DNA of 64,000 nucleotides from Alkaliflexus imshenetskii DSM 15055 (GTDB lineage: Bacteria; Bacteroidota; Bacteroidia; Bacteroidales; Marinilabiliaceae). The notes beneath the pieces were generated by a model. The model did no database searches, had not been told where the DNA came from, and saw only the letters and a list, made by a program, of their open reading frames with translations. Positions 18,349 through 27,222 of the stretch are shown piece by piece. The stretch covers positions 1,994,820-2,058,819 of the forward strand of contig NZ_KI912105.1 of the NCBI RefSeq assembly GCF_000517065.1. Direction: 5' to 3'. The position numbers were made by a program, and so were the translations under genes. Each line of letters opens with the position of its first letter. Position 1 is the first letter of the stretch.

Positions 18349-18666
18349 TGTAAGATAATTTTGTGGTTAAGTGTTTTTTTATTCAATCCCAAAACCGGAC
18401 AAGCCACGAATCAGGAAACCATAATATAGGACGGATATTATATTCCGTTAGTTACAGGCAGTATTTATATTTAGAATACAATTAATTGCGATGATTTTAT
18501 TACAATCATTAAGCCAAAACGGATATGTGCTTAATTTTCTGCATTATAAGTTTTTTACAAAAGTTCAAAAAAAGATGACAATTGTCTGTTTTTGGACGCC
18601 AGATGTTCGAAAACGGACAAAACCAAAGATACAACAGATTCACTTGAGAGTAAAGTATTAAACACA
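18349..18666. other. Intergenic region upstream of the ABC efflux operon
   Basis: A 318-base AT-rich gap with no supportable gene. It holds an imperfect inverted repeat with 11-base arms and one mismatch (18582-18592 with 18610-18620; arms TTGTCTGTTTT and AAAACGGACAA), and ACGGA/TCCGT arms around 18430-18450. I could not find a clear TAnnTTTG element or a sigma-54 promoter for the operon. The repeats are candidate regulator-binding sites. Confidence 0.4.
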
Positions 18667-18712
18667 AAAGCTCCCTGTTGCTAAATCACGATTTGCTGCA
18701 ACAGGGAGCTTT
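18667..18712 (-). terminator. Terminator of the TonB receptor gene
   Basis: Perfect 14-bp stem: AAAGCTCCCTGTTG (18667-18680) with CAACAGGGAGCTTT (18699-18712). On the minus strand it is followed by TTTTGTGTTT, 24 bases after the receptor stop. Confidence 0.9.
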
Positions 18713-18735
18713 GCGCCTATAACCAATCACTGATA

Positions 18736-20988
18736 TCAGAAAAACCAGCGATAGGTTAGATTGAAATTTCTTCCCGGCATCACAAAGTTCCTGTCTTCAA
18801 TTCGTGAAAGGTGGTCACGGTATTTTGTGTCCAGTGCGTTGTGTACTTTAAGAATGATGACATGTCGACCCATGCTGTTTAGTCTCAGACCTGCCTGCAG
18901 GCTCAGAAGTGAATATCCTTCGGTCACATCTTCCTCCGGAGCCACCTTACTCTGGGGGCTTACTGCCATAAAACCGGCACCCACCCATCCACGGGTAAAA
19001 TCGTACTCTATCTCATTGTTGAACCTAAATGGTGGAATAAAAGGCAGGTTTTCATTTGGGGCATCTTCAATTTGTCGTATGCCGCGCACCCAGTCGGTAC
19101 TTGATTGAAATCGCAAACCTGGCGCAAGTTCAAGACCCATACTTATTTCGCTGCCAAACAGTACAGTCTCGCCTTCGGTGTATTCAAAAACTGGATAACC
19201 GCTGGGCTGATGCACCTCTCCGGTGGGCTGAAAAATAATGTAATTGGCAAAATCGTTCACAAAACCGGTTATCTCAATCTCAAAATTGCCCCTGCGGTAA
19301 TTCACAAATAAATCGCCTCCATGGCCAATCTCATCCTTTAAGCGTGCATTTCCTTTTTCATAAACACCTGCCCCCAGGTGGGAACCATCAGCAAAGAGTT
19401 CTTCAACCAAAGGGTTTCGGTGTGAGCGAGCAAGCTGACCGCCAATCTCCAAACCATCAAACGGGCGCACATTTAATCCAAGCGAACCCGAATAGTTAAA
19501 AGCGTTGCGCTTAAGACTTATATCAGGAAAAACCTCGTTTTTAAGTGCACGGGAGTTTTGAAAATCGAGTCGCAGTCCGAACTGTAACCGCATGGTGTGT
19601 GAAAGAGGCACCTCCTGAAAAGTGAAGGTTGCTAGCGAAAAACGCTGTTCTCCAGGCGTGTAGGCTTCGTCACCTATCACATCAAGCTTCTGACCGTTAA
19701 AGCTGAAACCAATTGCACCCCGGGCCAACACACCTACTGGTTTATGTTGCAATGTGAGCGTTGAGCTAATGGCCATCTGCTCATATTCCAGTTCAATCTC
19801 TTCATTTGAGCCTCCGCCGGTGAGGTGTTCAATCTCAACCTCCTGCTGATGAAAATGGGTGGCATTAAACCGCACCTGTGCCTGGTCAATGAAATTACCC
19901 TCCAGCTTACGTCCGAAACGTCCCTGGAATGCCATCCTTCGGGCACGAATTTCAACACTCTCCTCAGGCACATCAATCGATTCGGGAATCTCAAAAGCCT
20001 GATCAGAAACCGAAAAACTCATACCGCCATTTAAATTGTCACGTTTCATACCCCAACCAAACGCCCCATCGTAATTGCGCATGGATGTGCCGGGAATTTT
20101 TCCTTCCGGCGTGGTGATGTCACCGGCCTGTCGCATGGCGATACGGCCGGTGAAAGCGTTTTGCTCACCCCCGTAAGTCATACGTCCAAAGCCTGCTCCC
20201 ATGTTATTCATGGTGGCGGCCTGTCCTGAAACTACACCGGTAACACCCATATCCCACTGGTCTGGAATATCGGTCGTCATCAAATTAATGACACCACCCA
20301 ACGCACTGGAGCCATAAAGAAGACTGGCAGGACCACGTATCACCTCTACACGGCTGGCCACAAGCGGGTCGAGAGAAATGGAGTGGTCGGCCGATGTTTC
20401 GGAAATATCGCCCATGCGCTCACCATTCTCGAGCACCAGAATGCGATCCCCATCCATGCCACGAATAACGGGACGTGCGGGCGCAGAGCCAAAACTACGC
20501 ATGGCCACACCCGGCTGTCCATTGAGCATCTCGCCAAATGAAGGTTCTGCCCGACGCTGAATCTGCTCTCCCATAAACACCGCATCGGGCTGATAACGAA
20601 AACCACTTGCCGTTGGCGATGCGGTTAACGTTACCTCATTAAGGCTGATACTGGTGGGCGTCAGTTTTATATCTACCTCACGTGTGGATTTCGCAATGGC
20701 TTCGATCTCCACTTCAGTAATGGTATAACCCATACTCTGAGCAAGCAGTATGTGGCGCCCTTCGGGAAGATTGGTTAATAAATAGTGGCCACTGGCATCG
20801 GTAATAGTTCCAATACGGGTACCCTTGATAAGTAAATTTACAAATGGCAAATGTTCACCGGTTTGTGCATCAATCACGTGCCCAAAAATGTTGGCATCGG
20901 TATTGGGACGTTGATCAACAGGGTTTGCATAAACCTGCATCACATTCCCTGCCATTAAAAGAATAATAAAGATAAATATATTGCGCAT
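18736..20988 (-). CDS. TonB-dependent outer-membrane receptor, zinc/metal type (ZnuD-like)
   Basis: 750 residues: signal peptide (1-21, ending VYANP), a carboxypeptidase-like regulatory domain (about 32-115, FGHVIDAQTGEHLPFVNLLI), a plug domain (RPVIRGMDGDRILVLENGER; VEVIRGPASLLYGSSALGG) and a 22-strand-type barrel ending NLTYRWFF. The barrel segment NPLVEELFADGSHLGAGVYE resembles the conserved region of ZnuD-type zinc receptors, so zinc or another transition metal is the likely ligand (inference). No SusD partner is present, which argues against a glycan role. A His-rich membrane protein is encoded upstream on the same strand. Confidence 0.88.
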   Translation of the reverse strand: MRNIFIFIILLMAGNVMQVYANPVDQRPNTDANIFGHVIDAQTGEHLPFVNLLIKGTRIGTITDASGHYLLTNLPEGRHILLAQSMGYTITEVEIEAIAKSTREVDIKLTPTSISLNEVTLTASPTASGFRYQPDAVFMGEQIQRRAEPSFGEMLNGQPGVAMRSFGSAPARPVIRGMDGDRILVLENGERMGDISETSADHSISLDPLVASRVEVIRGPASLLYGSSALGGVINLMTTDIPDQWDMGVTGVVSGQAATMNNMGAGFGRMTYGGEQNAFTGRIAMRQAGDITTPEGKIPGTSMRNYDGAFGWGMKRDNLNGGMSFSVSDQAFEIPESIDVPEESVEIRARRMAFQGRFGRKLEGNFIDQAQVRFNATHFHQQEVEIEHLTGGGSNEEIELEYEQMAISSTLTLQHKPVGVLARGAIGFSFNGQKLDVIGDEAYTPGEQRFSLATFTFQEVPLSHTMRLQFGLRLDFQNSRALKNEVFPDISLKRNAFNYSGSLGLNVRPFDGLEIGGQLARSHRNPLVEELFADGSHLGAGVYEKGNARLKDEIGHGGDLFVNYRRGNFEIEITGFVNDFANYIIFQPTGEVHQPSGYPVFEYTEGETVLFGSEISMGLELAPGLRFQSSTDWVRGIRQIEDAPNENLPFIPPFRFNNEIEYDFTRGWVGAGFMAVSPQSKVAPEEDVTEGYSLLSLQAGLRLNSMGRHVIILKVHNALDTKYRDHLSRIEDRNFVMPGRNFNLTYRWFF

Positions 20989-21369
20989 AGTTGTGTAAAT
21001 ATTTAATTTTAAGATGATTTGTTTGTGTCTCAGTTGTAAACAGCGCCTAACTTGCTCCTTAGGACATTATCAGCGTATCAACTGCAAAACGTTTGTTTCA
21101 GATAAGTGCCCCGAACAATCTTCGCTCTCCCTGAACGAGCTTAAAAAAGTGGAAGTACAATGTGACAGTCTGGTTCAACAAACTCGTGGCGCACAGCCCT
21201 CCTGCTAATTCAGGCTCAAACTAAGAGCGGCATAGTTGACTTTACTTACGGGAAAAACGATGTGATTATCAGCCTTGGTAGAATGAAATGACCTCTTCCG
21301 TATTCCCACAATACCCATTTAAAGATCCTTATGACCTTTGGTTATTCGGGAGATGACTGATTGGGAAAA
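20989..21369. other. Intergenic region between the TonB receptor and His-rich protein genes
   Basis: 381 bases with no supportable gene. It presumably holds the receptor promoter on the minus strand, but no exact TAnnTTTG is visible. AAACAGCGC at 21038-21046 repeats the left half of the palindrome found in the promoter of the next gene upstream. The plus-strand ORF 21014-21208 is cysteine-rich but has no family features. Confidence 0.4.
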
Positions 21370-21747
21370 TTATTGAAGCGAAATTTGTGGGGGACCTCTG
21401 AGTTTCAAAGCACGGTAGAATCCATGCTGCAAATCACTCTCCAACAGAGTTCGGTGAGCTCTTCGGGTTTGCGTTTTGAATAAAATACCAAGAACCAGCA
21501 GTGCGACCAAAAGCGGCGCAGCGCTGTATATCAACGAAAGAAACAGAAACTCAAAACTATTGTGATGGTGCTTTTGAAACGGAGTGCCAGGAATAGTATT
21601 GCTCTTGTAAGGGTGGGCATGCTTCATTACCGTTCCATTGTCCAGCACGTGGTAGTGCCAGTTTGTTATCTGGTTATGATAAAGCCAGATTACAAGCGGC
21701 AAACTAAGCAGTATAAACAATTTTTGTATGAACCTCTTACGTTCCAT
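21370..21747 (-). CDS. Small His-rich membrane protein, unknown function
   Basis: 125 residues. Two hydrophobic segments (about 8-23 and 66-90) flank a 40-residue loop with eight histidines, in WHYH, KHAH and KHHH. A basic stretch and the ending RGPPQISLQ follow. The predicted topology puts the loop outside the cytoplasmic membrane, as a possible metal-binding site. The ATG at 21747 was chosen because a -33/-7 promoter lies between it and the earlier in-frame ATG at 21807. Its position just upstream of a metal-type TonB receptor on the same strand suggests a shared role in metal uptake (inference). I do not recognise a named family. Confidence 0.65.
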   Translation of the reverse strand: MERKRFIQKLFILLSLPLVIWLYHNQITNWHYHVLDNGTVMKHAHPYKSNTIPGTPFQKHHHNSFEFLFLSLIYSAAPLLVALLVLGILFKTQTRRAHRTLLESDLQHGFYRALKLRGPPQISLQ

Positions 21748-21777
21748 CCGGAGCGGATTTAATATGTCCGATTTTTG

Positions 21778-21807
21778 CAAATATAGCGAAACAGCGCTGT
21801 TTATCAA
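21778..21807 (-). promoter_or_regulatory. Promoter with palindromic operator candidate for the His-rich protein gene
   Basis: Minus strand: TTG (21807-21805), a 19-base spacer, then TATATTTG (21785-21778), 30 bases before the ATG. The spacer contains a perfect 14-base palindrome, AAACAGCGCTGTTT (21789-21802), placed as a classic repressor operator between the two promoter boxes. Confidence 0.6.
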
Positions 21808-22013
21808 CTAACGAAGCAATGCATTAAAAAGTTTTAGAAGAATTTATTGTTTGTTAGTAAACAGTGAATTACATAAGTACAAATTCATAAACATCATTTT
21901 AACCAAAAATTAACTTTTACGCATTCATCTTTATATCAGATGATTAGGTCTTAAATCTTGCGCCATCCCTTCGTATGGCATACTGCACTGATGCATATTC
22001 GCTCAAAATCAAC

Positions 22014-22021
22014 TAATTTTG
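22014..22021 (+). promoter_or_regulatory. -7 promoter element of typA
   Basis: TAATTTTG (TAnnTTTG), 23 bases before the typA start. Confidence 0.6.
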
Positions 22022-22044
22022 CGCCCTCAATTGGAATTTGATTT

Positions 22045-23850
22045 ATGCAGAAACTCAGAAACATTGCCATCATTGCTCACGTTGACCACGGTAAAACCAC
22101 CATGGTAGACAAGATGCTGATGGCCGGTAAACTCTTCAAAGAACACCAGCAGGTGGGAGAGCTTATCATGGATAGCAACGACCTGGAAAGAGAACGCGGA
22201 ATTACCATCTTATCAAAAAACGTATCCGTTACCTGGAAAGGACATAAAATCAACATCATAGACACCCCCGGCCACTCCGACTTCGGCGGAGAAGTAGAGC
22301 GCGTACTCAACATGGCTGATGGCGTTTTGTTGCTGGTAGATGCTTTCGAAGGCCCTATGCCACAGACACGCTTCGTGCTGCAAAAAGCATTGGCGCTTGG
22401 ACTTAAACCCATCGTGGTGATTAACAAGGTGGATAAACCAAACTGTCGCCCCGAAGAGGTGCAGGAGTCGGTTTTCGATCTCATGTTTAACCTTGAAGCG
22501 ACCGAAAACCAGCTCGATTTTGTGACCATATATGGTTCAGCAAAAGAGAACTGGATGTCGAAAGACTGGCAGACGCGAACCAGCGACATCAGCGTGCTGA
22601 TGGATGCCATAATAGAGCATATTCCTGCACCGGAGATAAACGAAGGTACACCACAGATGCTCATCACATCACTCGACTACTCCTCTTACCTTGGACGAAT
22701 TGCCATCGGACGTATGCACCGGGGCACGCTGAAAACCGGAATGGAGATTGCCCTTGTAGGACGAAAAGGCGACATGTACAAAACGCGAATTAAGGAACTT
22801 AACGTATTTGATGGTCTTGGACGTACCAAAGTAGACTCTGTGCCTACCGGTGAAATCTGTGCCATCGTGGGTCTCGACCGTTTTGACATCGGCGACTCAG
22901 TATGCGACCCTGAAAATCCTGAACCACTGGATCCCATCGCCATTGATGAGCCAACAATGAGTATGTTATTCACCATCAACAACTCTCCATTTTTTGGTAA
23001 AGAGGGAAAATTGGTCACATCGCGTCACATCAGAGATCGTTTGGACAAAGAGCTGGAAAAAAACCTGGCGCTGCGTGTAGAACCAACCGAATCTGCTGAT
23101 GCATGGAACGTTTTCGGGCGAGGTGTGCTTCACCTTTCAGTACTCATCGAAACCATGCGCCGCGAAGGTTATGAGTTGCAGGTAGGCCAGCCAAGGGTTA
23201 TCATTAAAGATGTGGCCGGCGAAAAACACGAACCGGTAGAAGAACTTACCATTGACTTACCCGACGACTGCTCTGGTCGCGCCATCGAAATGGTGACTCA
23301 GCGCAAAGGCGAACTGCGCATTATGGAACGTAAAGGTGACCGGGTACATCTGGAATTTATCATCCCATCGAGGGGAATCATCGGTTTGCGTAACAACCTG
23401 TTGACTGCCACTGCCGGAGAAGCTGTAATGGCTCACCGTTTCATCGAGTTTCAACCGTGGAGAGGCCATATTGAAAAGCGTCAGAACGGCTCCCTTATCT
23501 GCATGGAGAGTGGAACAGCCTTTGCTTATGCCATCGATAAATTGCAAGACAGAGGTAAATTCTTTATCCATCCGCAGGATGAAGTATATATGGGACAAGT
23601 AATTGGTGAGAACAACCGTGATGGCGACCTTACCGTGAACGTGACCAAAAGTAAGAAACTGACCAACATGCGGGCATCCGGATCAGATGACAAAGTGCGC
23701 ATCGTGACGCCGATTATTTTTAGCCTCGAAGAAGCACTGGAATACATTCAGGCCGATGAATATGTAGAAGTAACGCCCAAATCCATCCGTCTGCGCAAAA
23801 TCCTGCTGTGGGAGCATGAACGTAAACGCGTATCAAAACAGGGTGAGTAA
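22045..23850 (+). CDS. typA: Ribosome-associated translational GTPase TypA/BipA
   Basis: 601 residues. The N-terminal GTPase has G1 AHVDHGKT, G3 DTPGHSDFGGE and G4 NKVDKPNC, with the switch region ERERGITI. EF-Tu-like domain II, two EF-G-like domains and the TypA-specific C-terminal domain (RGIIGLRNNLLTATAGEA) follow. It assists 50S ribosome assembly and stress-dependent translation. It is monocistronic, with its own promoter and a strong terminator between it and the convergent acylphosphatase gene. Confidence 0.97.
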   Translation: MQKLRNIAIIAHVDHGKTTMVDKMLMAGKLFKEHQQVGELIMDSNDLERERGITILSKNVSVTWKGHKINIIDTPGHSDFGGEVERVLNMADGVLLLVDAFEGPMPQTRFVLQKALALGLKPIVVINKVDKPNCRPEEVQESVFDLMFNLEATENQLDFVTIYGSAKENWMSKDWQTRTSDISVLMDAIIEHIPAPEINEGTPQMLITSLDYSSYLGRIAIGRMHRGTLKTGMEIALVGRKGDMYKTRIKELNVFDGLGRTKVDSVPTGEICAIVGLDRFDIGDSVCDPENPEPLDPIAIDEPTMSMLFTINNSPFFGKEGKLVTSRHIRDRLDKELEKNLALRVEPTESADAWNVFGRGVLHLSVLIETMRREGYELQVGQPRVIIKDVAGEKHEPVEELTIDLPDDCSGRAIEMVTQRKGELRIMERKGDRVHLEFIIPSRGIIGLRNNLLTATAGEAVMAHRFIEFQPWRGHIEKRQNGSLICMESGTAFAYAIDKLQDRGKFFIHPQDEVYMGQVIGENNRDGDLTVNVTKSKKLTNMRASGSDDKVRIVTPIIFSLEEALEYIQADEYVEVTPKSIRLRKILLWEHERKRVSKQGE

Positions 23851-23950
23851 ATAGTTATGGTGCGCAGTATTTAAAGCTTTCGAAGTTGCACAAACTCAAT
23901 GGGCATCTAAGAAATCATCGGCGCCATTAACATACATCTTGCAGATATCA

Positions 23951-23997
23951 AAAAAACTGCCTGAAGAGACTTTCTATGTCACTTCAGGCAGTTTTTT
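23951..23997. terminator. Bidirectional terminator between typA and acyP
   Basis: Perfect 16-bp stem, 23951-23966 with 23982-23997, A-rich on the left and T-rich on the right, so it works in both directions. Its right edge touches the acyP stop codon. Confidence 0.92.
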
Positions 23998-24278
23998 TAA
24001 ACATCGTCATTGTGCATGATGCGAAAACGTGTGTAACCATAGGTTGGCACAGGATGTCGCATAAAACTCTCAACCCGCGCAAATCCAGGCCCTCTTTGGC
24101 ACCTCTCCAAAAACTGCTTTAATGCACCCGCTTCACCTTCCGCATCAATTTCGACCCTTCCACCGGGCAGATTTTTCACATACCCGTTCACCTGGTGGTG
24201 CAATGCCTGTTGGTGCACAAAATACCGGTATCCAACTCCCTGCACGCGTCCATCAACCAAGACCTTAATCCTTTGCAT
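23997..24278 (-). CDS. acyP: Acylphosphatase
   Basis: 93 residues, the normal size. VDGRVQGVGYRYFV contains the phosphate-binding loop and catalytic arginine, and YVKNLPGGRVEI contains the catalytic asparagine. It hydrolyses acyl phosphates such as carbamoyl phosphate and acetyl phosphate. The start at 24278 is preferred because an upstream in-frame TTG (24296) is part of the promoter element TAATTTTG (24294-24301, minus strand). Confidence 0.9.
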   Translation of the reverse strand: MQRIKVLVDGRVQGVGYRYFVHQQALHHQVNGYVKNLPGGRVEIDAEGEAGALKQFLERCQRGPGFARVESFMRHPVPTYGYTRFRIMHNDDV

Positions 24279-24293
24279 AACCGGTTTTTCTTT

Positions 24294-24301
24294 CAAAATT
24301 A
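24294..24301 (-). promoter_or_regulatory. -7 promoter element of acyP
   Basis: Minus-strand TAATTTTG, 15 bases before the acyP ATG. Confidence 0.55.
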
Positions 24302-24530
24302 ATCAATTCTGTAAATGAAGGGAATAGATTTTAATTGCAAGAATGGCGCTTTTTTTTATATTTGTTTAATGCATTGAACCTGAACAAGCAATAGCGGTTT
24401 CGATGTATATAACATCAGAATCGCATGGCGAGTTTAAACGCCCGTATATTGGAGCTGCAAATTGTATTGCATCTAATTGTCATACAGTAAATTTAAAATT
24501 ACTTCAGTATAAACCCATACCTGAACAGCC

Positions 24531-25094
24531 ATGGAAGAAAACGTAAAATTCATTCTGGATGAGACCCGTGAGCACATGGAAAAAACCATCGAACACCTGG
24601 ATAGGGAGATGGCCAAAGTACGAGCCGGTAAGGCCAACCCCAAAATGCTGGATGGCATAATGGTGGATTTCTACGGCACCATGTCGCCTCTTTTGCAGGT
24701 GGCCAGTATCAACACCCCGGATCCACGCACCATTGCCATTACACCTTGGGATAAAAAGATAATCCCCGTTATCGAAAAAGCCATTATGGCCGCCAATCTG
24801 GGCATGAATCCCGACAACAACGGCGACGTGATCCGTATCAATGTACCTCCGCTAACCGAAGAACGCCGTAAAGACCTGGTTAAGCAGATTAAAAAAATGG
24901 GTGAAGATTCACGTGTTGGTCTGCGCAATGCACGTCGTGAAGCCATTGATCAATTCAAAAAACTTAAGAAAGAGGGCCTTCCCGAAGATATGGAAAAAGA
25001 TGCCGAACAACTGGCACAAAAAATGACCGACGAGTACATGAAGAAAATTGATGAGCTTCTGGAGAGGAAAGAGAAAGACATTATGACGGTTTAG
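24531..25094 (+). CDS. frr: Ribosome recycling factor, copy 2
   Basis: 187 residues, the same length as copy 1 (5182-5745), with no gaps in alignment and about 133 of 187 positions identical by hand count. The core KVRAGKANPKML, INTPDPRTIAI, MNPDNNGD and LTEERRKDLVKQ are all intact, so nothing suggests decay. Differences cluster in the first helix (residues 7-28), residues 127-141 (RVGLRNARREAIDQ here) and the end of the last helix. It has no pyrH neighbour, and no clear TAnnTTTG is seen upstream (TAAATTTA at about 24487 is a near match). Confidence 0.94.
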   Translation: MEENVKFILDETREHMEKTIEHLDREMAKVRAGKANPKMLDGIMVDFYGTMSPLLQVASINTPDPRTIAITPWDKKIIPVIEKAIMAANLGMNPDNNGDVIRINVPPLTEERRKDLVKQIKKMGEDSRVGLRNARREAIDQFKKLKKEGLPEDMEKDAEQLAQKMTDEYMKKIDELLERKEKDIMTV

Positions 25095-25612
25095 TTGTTG
25101 ATTTGAACTGCTTGGTTTGAACCTGTTCCAATACCATCTGCAAGGGACTGTTTTTGCATCAGTATGGTGCTGCCATTCTCCTGTTATTTCTCTTTCAAAA
25201 AAAAGAGACCTAAAACATCAACCAGTTTCTTTACCAAAACACATCAAAAAAGTTATTTAGAAACATTCTTCATAAGCAGTAGAAGAATGTTTCATTTTGC
25301 TTTATTTCAACAACTTAAACGCCAGACGAAAAATCTGATTAATATTCGATTAATACCCTCATAAGATTTTTTTACGCAGAATATTAAGATGGAACTAAAG
25401 GCGCCAACCTACATTTACAATCGAAAATAGAGCCGGGGATATCTGCAGGTTACATGCACAGTTCAGAGCAAATACGTAATCAAGATTGGTAAGAGATTCC
25501 GGAAGATTTTTTACAAACAGACCAGATTTTTAAACCTGTAATTGAACCGTCTCTATTTTTAATTCATTATCAAAGCGTTTTTTTTCATAGTTTAAATCAC
25601 ACCTAACAGACA
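25095..25612. other. Long intergenic region after frr copy 2
   Basis: About 520 AT-rich bases without a supportable protein gene; ORFs here lack family features. A 12-bp perfect hairpin is at 25260-25293, and a strong plus-strand terminator follows at 25613. The terminator is over 500 bases from frr, so either frr has a very long trailer or an unannotated RNA is made here. No known RNA family could be recognised by eye. Confidence 0.45.
25260..25293. terminator. AT-rich hairpin after frr copy 2
   Basis: GAAACATTCTTC (25260-25271) pairs perfectly with GAAGAATGTTTC (25282-25293) over a 10-base loop. The following tract (ATTTTGCTTT) is only moderately T-rich, so this may be a weak terminator or an RNA structural element. 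Confidence 0.5.
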
Positions 25613-25665
25613 AATCCCGGTATGCTGGAGTTTCTTCTCTCCAAACATACCGGGATTGTTTTTTT
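25613..25665 (+). terminator. Strong orphan Rho-independent terminator
   Basis: AATCCCGGTATG (25613-25624) pairs perfectly with CATACCGGGATT (25646-25657), then G and seven T. It points along the plus strand although the nearest plus-strand gene ends 519 bases earlier. tyrS, on the minus strand, ends at 25790. Confidence 0.85.
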
Positions 25666-25789
25666 AAACCTTCGGTAAGATATCTAAGCAACTTCAGTGA
25701 TTCATCACCATAAATGTGCGATTACATCTATGTATCATCTATCCCAAAAAAACGTTACGATACCCTAAATGAATCTATTACGCCTCCGT

Positions 25790-27082
25790 TTAAATTGCGA
25801 TAATCAGTGAGTAGCTCTTTTTACCTTTCTGCACCAGAATATACTTGTTATTGAGCAAGGCCGAAGCATGAACTGTTGCTTCATGCGACTCTACCTTCTC
25901 TTTGTTAATGCTTACACCACCACCTGCAATGGTGCGTCGTGCATCTCCTTTAGATGGAAAAACAGCAGCCGCATCTGACAGCAGGTCGAGTACGTTAACA
26001 CCTCCATCAATCATCGCCCGTGGCACTTCAAATACCGGCACCCCATCAAAAACCGAAAGTAGGGTTTTCTCGTCCATCTTGCGCAAGGTTTCGGTGGCGC
26101 CTTTACCAAATAGAATCTGAGAAGCCTCCAGTGCAAAATCGTAAGCTTCGCGTCCATGTACCATCACGGTTACTTCTTCGGCCAGTCGCTTCTGTAAAAG
26201 GCGCATGTGTGGTGCCTCCTGATGCTCGGCCACCAATGCCGCCACTTCTGTGCGCGGTATGAGGGTGAAAATCTTGATGTACTTTTCGGCATCGGCGTCA
26301 GAAGTGTTCAGCCAAAACTGAAAAAACTGATATGGACTGGTGCGTTCGGGGTCGAGCCACACGTTGCCCGATTCCGTTTTGCCAAATTTACCCCCATCGG
26401 CCTTGGTGATGAGCGGACAGGTAAGTGCAAAAGCTTCGCCGCCCGCCACGCGGCGAATCAGCTCGGTGCCGGTGGTGATATTGCCCCACTGATCGGAACC
26501 GCCCATCTGCAACTTGCAATTTTTGGTTTTGAAGAGATGCAGATAGTCGTAGCCCTGCACCAACTGGTAGGTGAATTCGGTGAATGACAAGCCTTCACGA
26601 GAGTCGCCACTGATGCGCTTTTTAACCGAATCCTTCGACATCATGTAATTTACAGTGATGTGTTTACCAATGTCCCGAATGAAATCCAGAAAAGTAAACT
26701 CCTTCATCCAGTCGTAGTTGTTCACCATCTCCGCCCTGGTTGGCACATCGGAGTCAAAATCGAGAAAGCGACTCAACTGATTTTTTATGCACTCCTGGTT
26801 GTGTCGAAGCGTTGGTTCATCCAGCAAGTTACGCTCAGACGATTTCATGGATGGGTCACCAATCATACCGGTGGCACCGCCCACCAACACAATGGGCTTA
26901 TGACCTGCCGCCTGAAAATGCTTCAGCATCATTACACCTACAAGGTGGCCAATATGGAGCGAATCGGCAGTTGGGTCAATTCCCACATAGGCCGATGTCA
27001 ACTCATTTTTTAACAGCTCTTCTGTACCTGGCATGATGTCGTGAATCATGCCACGCCAGTTTAGTTCCTCAACAAAATTCAT
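25790..27082 (-). CDS. tyrS: Tyrosyl-tRNA synthetase
   Basis: 430 residues of class I TyrRS: the HIGH motif in [10 protein letters not shown], the tyrosine-binding [18 protein letters not shown] in the KMSKS position, and a C-terminal S4 RNA-binding domain (about residues 360-430, [10 protein letters not shown]). It charges tRNA-Tyr. The upstream gap of 140 bases shows no T-box-like structure. CvpA lies upstream on the same strand. Confidence 0.97.
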   Translation of the reverse strand: MNFVEELNWRGMIHDIMPGTEELLKNELTSAYVGIDPTADSLHIGHLVGVMMLKHFQAAGHKPIVLVGGATGMIGDPSMKSSERNLLDEPTLRHNQECIKNQLSRFLDFDSDVPTRAEMVNNYDWMKEFTFLDFIRDIGKHITVNYMMSKDSVKKRISGDSREGLSFTEFTYQLVQGYDYLHLFKTKNCKLQMGGSDQWGNITTGTELIRRVAGGEAFALTCPLITKADGGKFGKTESGNVWLDPERTSPYQFFQFWLNTSDADAEKYIKIFTLIPRTEVAALVAEHQEAPHMRLLQKRLAEEVTVMVHGREAYDFALEASQILFGKGATETLRKMDEKTLLSVFDGVPVFEVPRAMIDGGVNVLDLLSDAAAVFPSKGDARRTIAGGGVSINKEKVESHEATVHASALLNNKYILVQKGKKSYSLIIAI

Positions 27083-27222
27083 TTTATCTCAGTTTTATAA
27101 CTTCAAAATATAGTAGGTGCATCGCGTTTTAAGCAGTCAGCATCCAACGGCTCAAATGAGCCTTGCCCCTGAACATCAATTTGCAAAGATATTAAAAAAG
27201 CCAACAGTAAAAATCGGAATTT

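Noticed and set aside
21014-21208. Cys-rich 64-codon plus-strand ORF upstream of the TonB receptor
   Set aside because: Starts in the receptor promoter region, no known motif and no promoter; probably chance. A following open stretch in another frame (21166-21290) also lacks a start codon.
25260-25665. 6S RNA, SRP RNA or tmRNA in the gap after frr copy 2
   Set aside because: I could not match the stems or any conserved core sequence to these RNAs by eye; left as an unknown region.
27083-27222. Possible T-box or riboswitch before tyrS
   Set aside because: No long structured leader or T-box sequence; T-boxes are not expected in Bacteroidota.
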